Assembly: GCA_020630955.1 (NCBI GenBank)
Contig: JAHDIE010000001.1
Coordinates: forward strand, 190,140 to 254,139
Reading direction: 5' to 3'
From: Saprospiraceae bacterium
GTDB taxonomy: Bacteria > Bacteroidota > Bacteroidia > Chitinophagales > Saprospiraceae
Length of the DNA stretch: 64,000 nucleotides
Within the stretch, counting starts at the first letter, position 1, and every line of letters begins with the position of its first letter. The position numbers were made by a program, and so were the translations under genes. Below the pieces are notes generated by a model, which did no database searches, was not told the DNA's origin, and was given only the letters and a program-made list of their open reading frames with translations. This document shows positions 61,854-64,000 of the stretch, piece after piece.

Positions 61854-62738
61854 TTAATGTCTTCTTATTCTTTTCAAGATTCCACCACCTACTTCTCTAA
61901 TATTTTGGATGTAAATAAATGCCTTTGGATCTAATTCTGAAATTGCTAATTTCAATTTATGTATTTCTAACCTTGTAATAACAGTTACGATGATATCACA
62001 ATCTTCTTTTACATCAAAACTACCCGGAAGATAACCTCTTTCTCCTTTATAAACCGTTATCCCTTTACCAAAATCATTTACGACCAAGGATTTAATCTCA
62101 TCAGATTTGCTAGAAATTATATGCATGGTAGTATACTCTTCAAAACCATCTACAACATACTTTGAAACTTGAAGAGCAGTAAAATAGGTCAAGATAGAAT
62201 ACATCGCTTTTTCAATTCCAAAGTTAAAAGCTGCGGCTAAGAAAATAGAGGTATTGATGAGCATAATAATTTCTGGGGTGCTAATGGCCATTTTTTTATC
62301 TGCATAATCAGCAATTACCTCCAAACCATCAATGACGCCACCGGCCCGAATAATAAAACCAATTCCCAAGCCCATAAAGAAACCTCCGAAAACTGCAATA
62401 AGAATATTGTCTTCGGTAATTGTAGGAATTTCGATTATATTAATAAAAACAGCCAATGCAATGATTGCAAGAATGGACTGAATGGCAAAATCTTTACCTA
62501 TTTTGGAATATCCCCATATAATAAATGGGATATTAATAAGTATCAATGGATGTGTAATGTCGATATGAAAAATCTCATGAGCAAGAATCGATATACCGGT
62601 AACACCCCCATCTAAAAATTGATTTGGGATCATAAATCCCTTAATGGCAATAACTGCACATAAGGCACCTAATATTGTAAATATTATTGACTTAAATGAA
62701 AACACTTCATTCCACGCGATTTCTTTGTTATGCTTCAA
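61854..62738 (-). CDS. YitT-family membrane protein (DUF161 + DUF2179)
   Basis: The 294-residue protein has an N-terminal set of five or six membrane helices. The YitT features are GFMIPNQFLDGGVTGISILA and GIGFIIRAGGVIDGLEVIAD. A cytosolic C-terminal DUF2179 domain starts near DGFEEYTTMHIISSK, with GKGITVYKGERGY and ending IQNIREVGGGILKRI. The function of YitT proteins is unsettled; a transporter or sensor role has been proposed. It is co-directional with the HD-domain gene. Confidence 0.92.
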   Translation of the reverse strand: MKHNKEIAWNEVFSFKSIIFTILGALCAVIAIKGFMIPNQFLDGGVTGISILAHEIFHIDITHPLILINIPFIIWGYSKIGKDFAIQSILAIIALAVFINIIEIPTITEDNILIAVFGGFFMGLGIGFIIRAGGVIDGLEVIADYADKKMAISTPEIIMLINTSIFLAAAFNFGIEKAMYSILTYFTALQVSKYVVDGFEEYTTMHIISSKSDEIKSLVVNDFGKGITVYKGERGYLPGSFDVKEDCDIIVTVITRLEIHKLKLAISELDPKAFIYIQNIREVGGGILKRIRRH

Positions 62739-62953
62739 AATGTATTCTGTTTAGAATGAAGTTAATAATTAAGATCAATTTTCTTTAATAATTACAAACA
62801 GAATTGTGCCAAACTATTACTATTTAGTATTTCTCAAATAATATTAATGTACGATCCGATATTTGAGCAGAAAATTACAGAAATCAACTAGTTGATCTCT
62901 TAGTTTTCGATAAATGGTTAGGCTATACTAAGTTCATAAAGATAAATTTTACA

Positions 62954-63598
62954 TTAAGGCGCTAACCTTTCTTTGACAAATTTTTCGCCTGTCAAACGGT
63001 AACGTATACGATCGTGTAATCGACTTGGTCTACCTTGCCAAAACTCTATAGTTCTAGGCTGCAAAATATAACCCCCCCAATGCGGAGGACAAGGTATATC
63101 TGCGCTATCTGGATATTGTTCTTCCAAAACCTCTAAAGCTTCCTCCAAAACTTCTCTATTGGGAATTATGGTGCTCTGATTGCTAACCCAAGCTCCTAAT
63201 TTGCTTCCTCTTGGTCTTGATTTGAAATACTTTTCTGAAACTTTTCTTTCAACTTTACTTACAATCCCATCTATTCTAACTTGCCGTTCCAACTCTTTCC
63301 AAAAGAAAAGTAATGAGGCATTTGGATTATTTTCAAGATCACTTGCCTTATCACTTTTGTAGTTGGTATAAAAAACAAATCCCTCATCAATACCCTTAAG
63401 TAAAACTGTTCTACTCGAAGGTATCCCATCTACACTTACAGTACTTAACAACATTGCATTGGGTTCAATTACAGAAGAGGCTTTTGCTTCATCAAACCAT
63501 TGCAAAAATTGTTGAAAAGGATTTGCAAGCAGGGTACTAGTATCAATACTACCCTGCTTGTAATTCTCTCTCATATCTTTTATGTCATCACTCATCAT
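62954..63598 (-). CDS. pdxH: Pyridoxamine 5'-phosphate oxidase
   Basis: The roughly 214-residue FMN enzyme oxidises pyridoxine 5'-phosphate or pyridoxamine 5'-phosphate to pyridoxal 5'-phosphate. It contains the FMN/PLP regions SVDGIPSSRTVLLKGIDEGF and FYTNYKSDKASDLENNPNAS, and the C-terminal dimerisation block IEFWQGRPSRLHDRIRYRL. The tail ends in the LAP motif (KERLAP). I chose the start MMSDDIKDMRENY at 63598; an in-frame ATG at 63610 (MKYL...) would add four residues and overlap the transporter gene further. The start overlaps the 3' end of the RND transporter gene, suggesting co-transcription. Confidence 0.94.
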   Translation of the reverse strand: MMSDDIKDMRENYKQGSIDTSTLLANPFQQFLQWFDEAKASSVIEPNAMLLSTVSVDGIPSSRTVLLKGIDEGFVFYTNYKSDKASDLENNPNASLLFFWKELERQVRIDGIVSKVERKVSEKYFKSRPRGSKLGAWVSNQSTIIPNREVLEEALEVLEEQYPDSADIPCPPHWGGYILQPRTIEFWQGRPSRLHDRIRYRLTGEKFVKERLAP

Positions 63599-64000
63599 CA
63601 AGTATTTCATTGTTTACATATCCAATTGGTTTTGGAGCCAATCTTTTTCGTAAGTTTCCAAATCTATATTTTACACGATATGCTAACCAATACATTACTG
63701 GAACCACAACCAAAGTTAGGAAGGTTGCAAAAGTTAAACCATATATTATTGTCCATGCCATTGGCCCCCAAAAGTCTGCATTATCTCCACCTATAAATAT
63801 TTGAGGATCAAGGTCTGATAAAAAGGTAAAGAAATTAAAGTTAAACCCAATTGCAAGGGGATAAAGACCTAGAATTGTAGTAATTGCTGTTAATAAAACT
63901 GGTCTCAACCTTGTTGCTCCAGCTTGAATAATAGCATTTTTTACATCCAATGAATCCATTTGATTCATGTTATCATATCCTTTTTCAATTCTACCCCTCT
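63588..64000 (-). CDS. RND-family efflux transporter, C-terminal part (5' end outside window)
   Basis: The gene enters from the right edge on the minus strand, with in-frame codons to base 64000, and stops at 63588. The visible 137 residues start RGRIEKGYDNMNQMDSLDVK and continue with the hallmark AIIQAGATRLRPVLLTAITTILG, PLAIG, FWGPMAWTIIYGLTFATFLT and VVVPVMYWL. These are the last membrane helices of an AcrB/CusA-type pump. Substrate and energetics are those of proton-driven RND export in general; the specificity-bearing part lies outside the window. The gene end overlaps the pdxH start. Confidence 0.9.
   Translation of the reverse strand, partial: RGRIEKGYDNMNQMDSLDVKNAIIQAGATRLRPVLLTAITTILGLYPLAIGFNFNFFTFLSDLDPQIFIGGDNADFWGPMAWTIIYGLTFATFLTLVVVPVMYWLAYRVKYRFGNLRKRLAPKPIGYVNNEILDDE

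Overview
The window looks like chromosomal DNA of a low-GC member of the Bacteroidota, most likely a Saprospiria/Saprospiraceae-type marine bacterium. The evidence is indirect. Five large secreted proteins end in type IX secretion (Por/T9SS) sorting domains. There are VPS10/BNR-repeat, CotH, DUF1080 and 7TMR-DISM cyclase proteins typical of that group. Signal peptides and lipoboxes are of Bacteroidota type, and Shine-Dalgarno signals are weak. No rRNA, tRNA, insertion sequence, CRISPR array or phage module was seen.

Layout. 1-1.2 kb: the tail of a DinB-like protein, a small CxxC protein and a flavodoxin-fold reductase. 1.2-10.2 kb (minus strand): a tightly packed seven-gene operon. In transcription order it encodes HMG-CoA reductase, a UbiA prenyltransferase, an ATP-grasp/phosphohistidine phosphotransferase resembling rifampin phosphotransferase, a BtaA/DUF3419-like aminocarboxypropyl transferase, a phytol/dolichol-kinase-like membrane enzyme, a GNAT acyltransferase and an OleC-like AMP ligase. 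I know of no described pathway with this set. It reads as an isoprenoid-derived polar lipid or meroterpenoid pathway and is the best candidate here for an undescribed system. A perfect 10-bp inverted repeat lies in its leader. 10.5-19.1 kb: a secreted PHB-depolymerase-like esterase, an acyl-CoA dehydrogenase, and a 2001-residue surface protein with 15 tandem four-cysteine repeats plus dockerin- and cohesin-like segments.

19.5-34 kb: small metabolic genes, a LolA-like protein, two VPS10/BNR propeller proteins flanking a 932-residue T9SS protein, a DUF1080 glycoside-active protein and an SLC13 transporter. 34-46.3 kb: a UDG-family protein, LD-carboxypeptidase, S9 peptidase, an OmpA-domain protein, a two-motif aspartyl protease lipoprotein, a TetR/hydrolase pair with two near-identical operators, and a CotH protein. 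46.5-52.8 kb: a translationally coupled Tat-type gluconate-dehydrogenase-subunit-3/GMC oxidoreductase pair, a VIT/vWA protein, an esterase lipoprotein and a small hypothetical protein.

52.9-61.2 kb: an adenylate cyclase with a 7TMR-DISM sensor, coupled by a TAATG overlap to a protein resembling the N-terminal region of the violacein enzyme VioB without its ferritin-like domain. These meet two abutting paralogous unknown genes, then a sedolisin peptidase without an obvious signal peptide and a VTT-family membrane protein. 61.3-64 kb (minus): an HD phosphohydrolase, a YitT protein, PdxH, and the 3' end of an RND transporter gene running off the right edge. Many convergent pairs are separated by clear bidirectional hairpin terminators. 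Two pairs overlap at their stop codons and have none.
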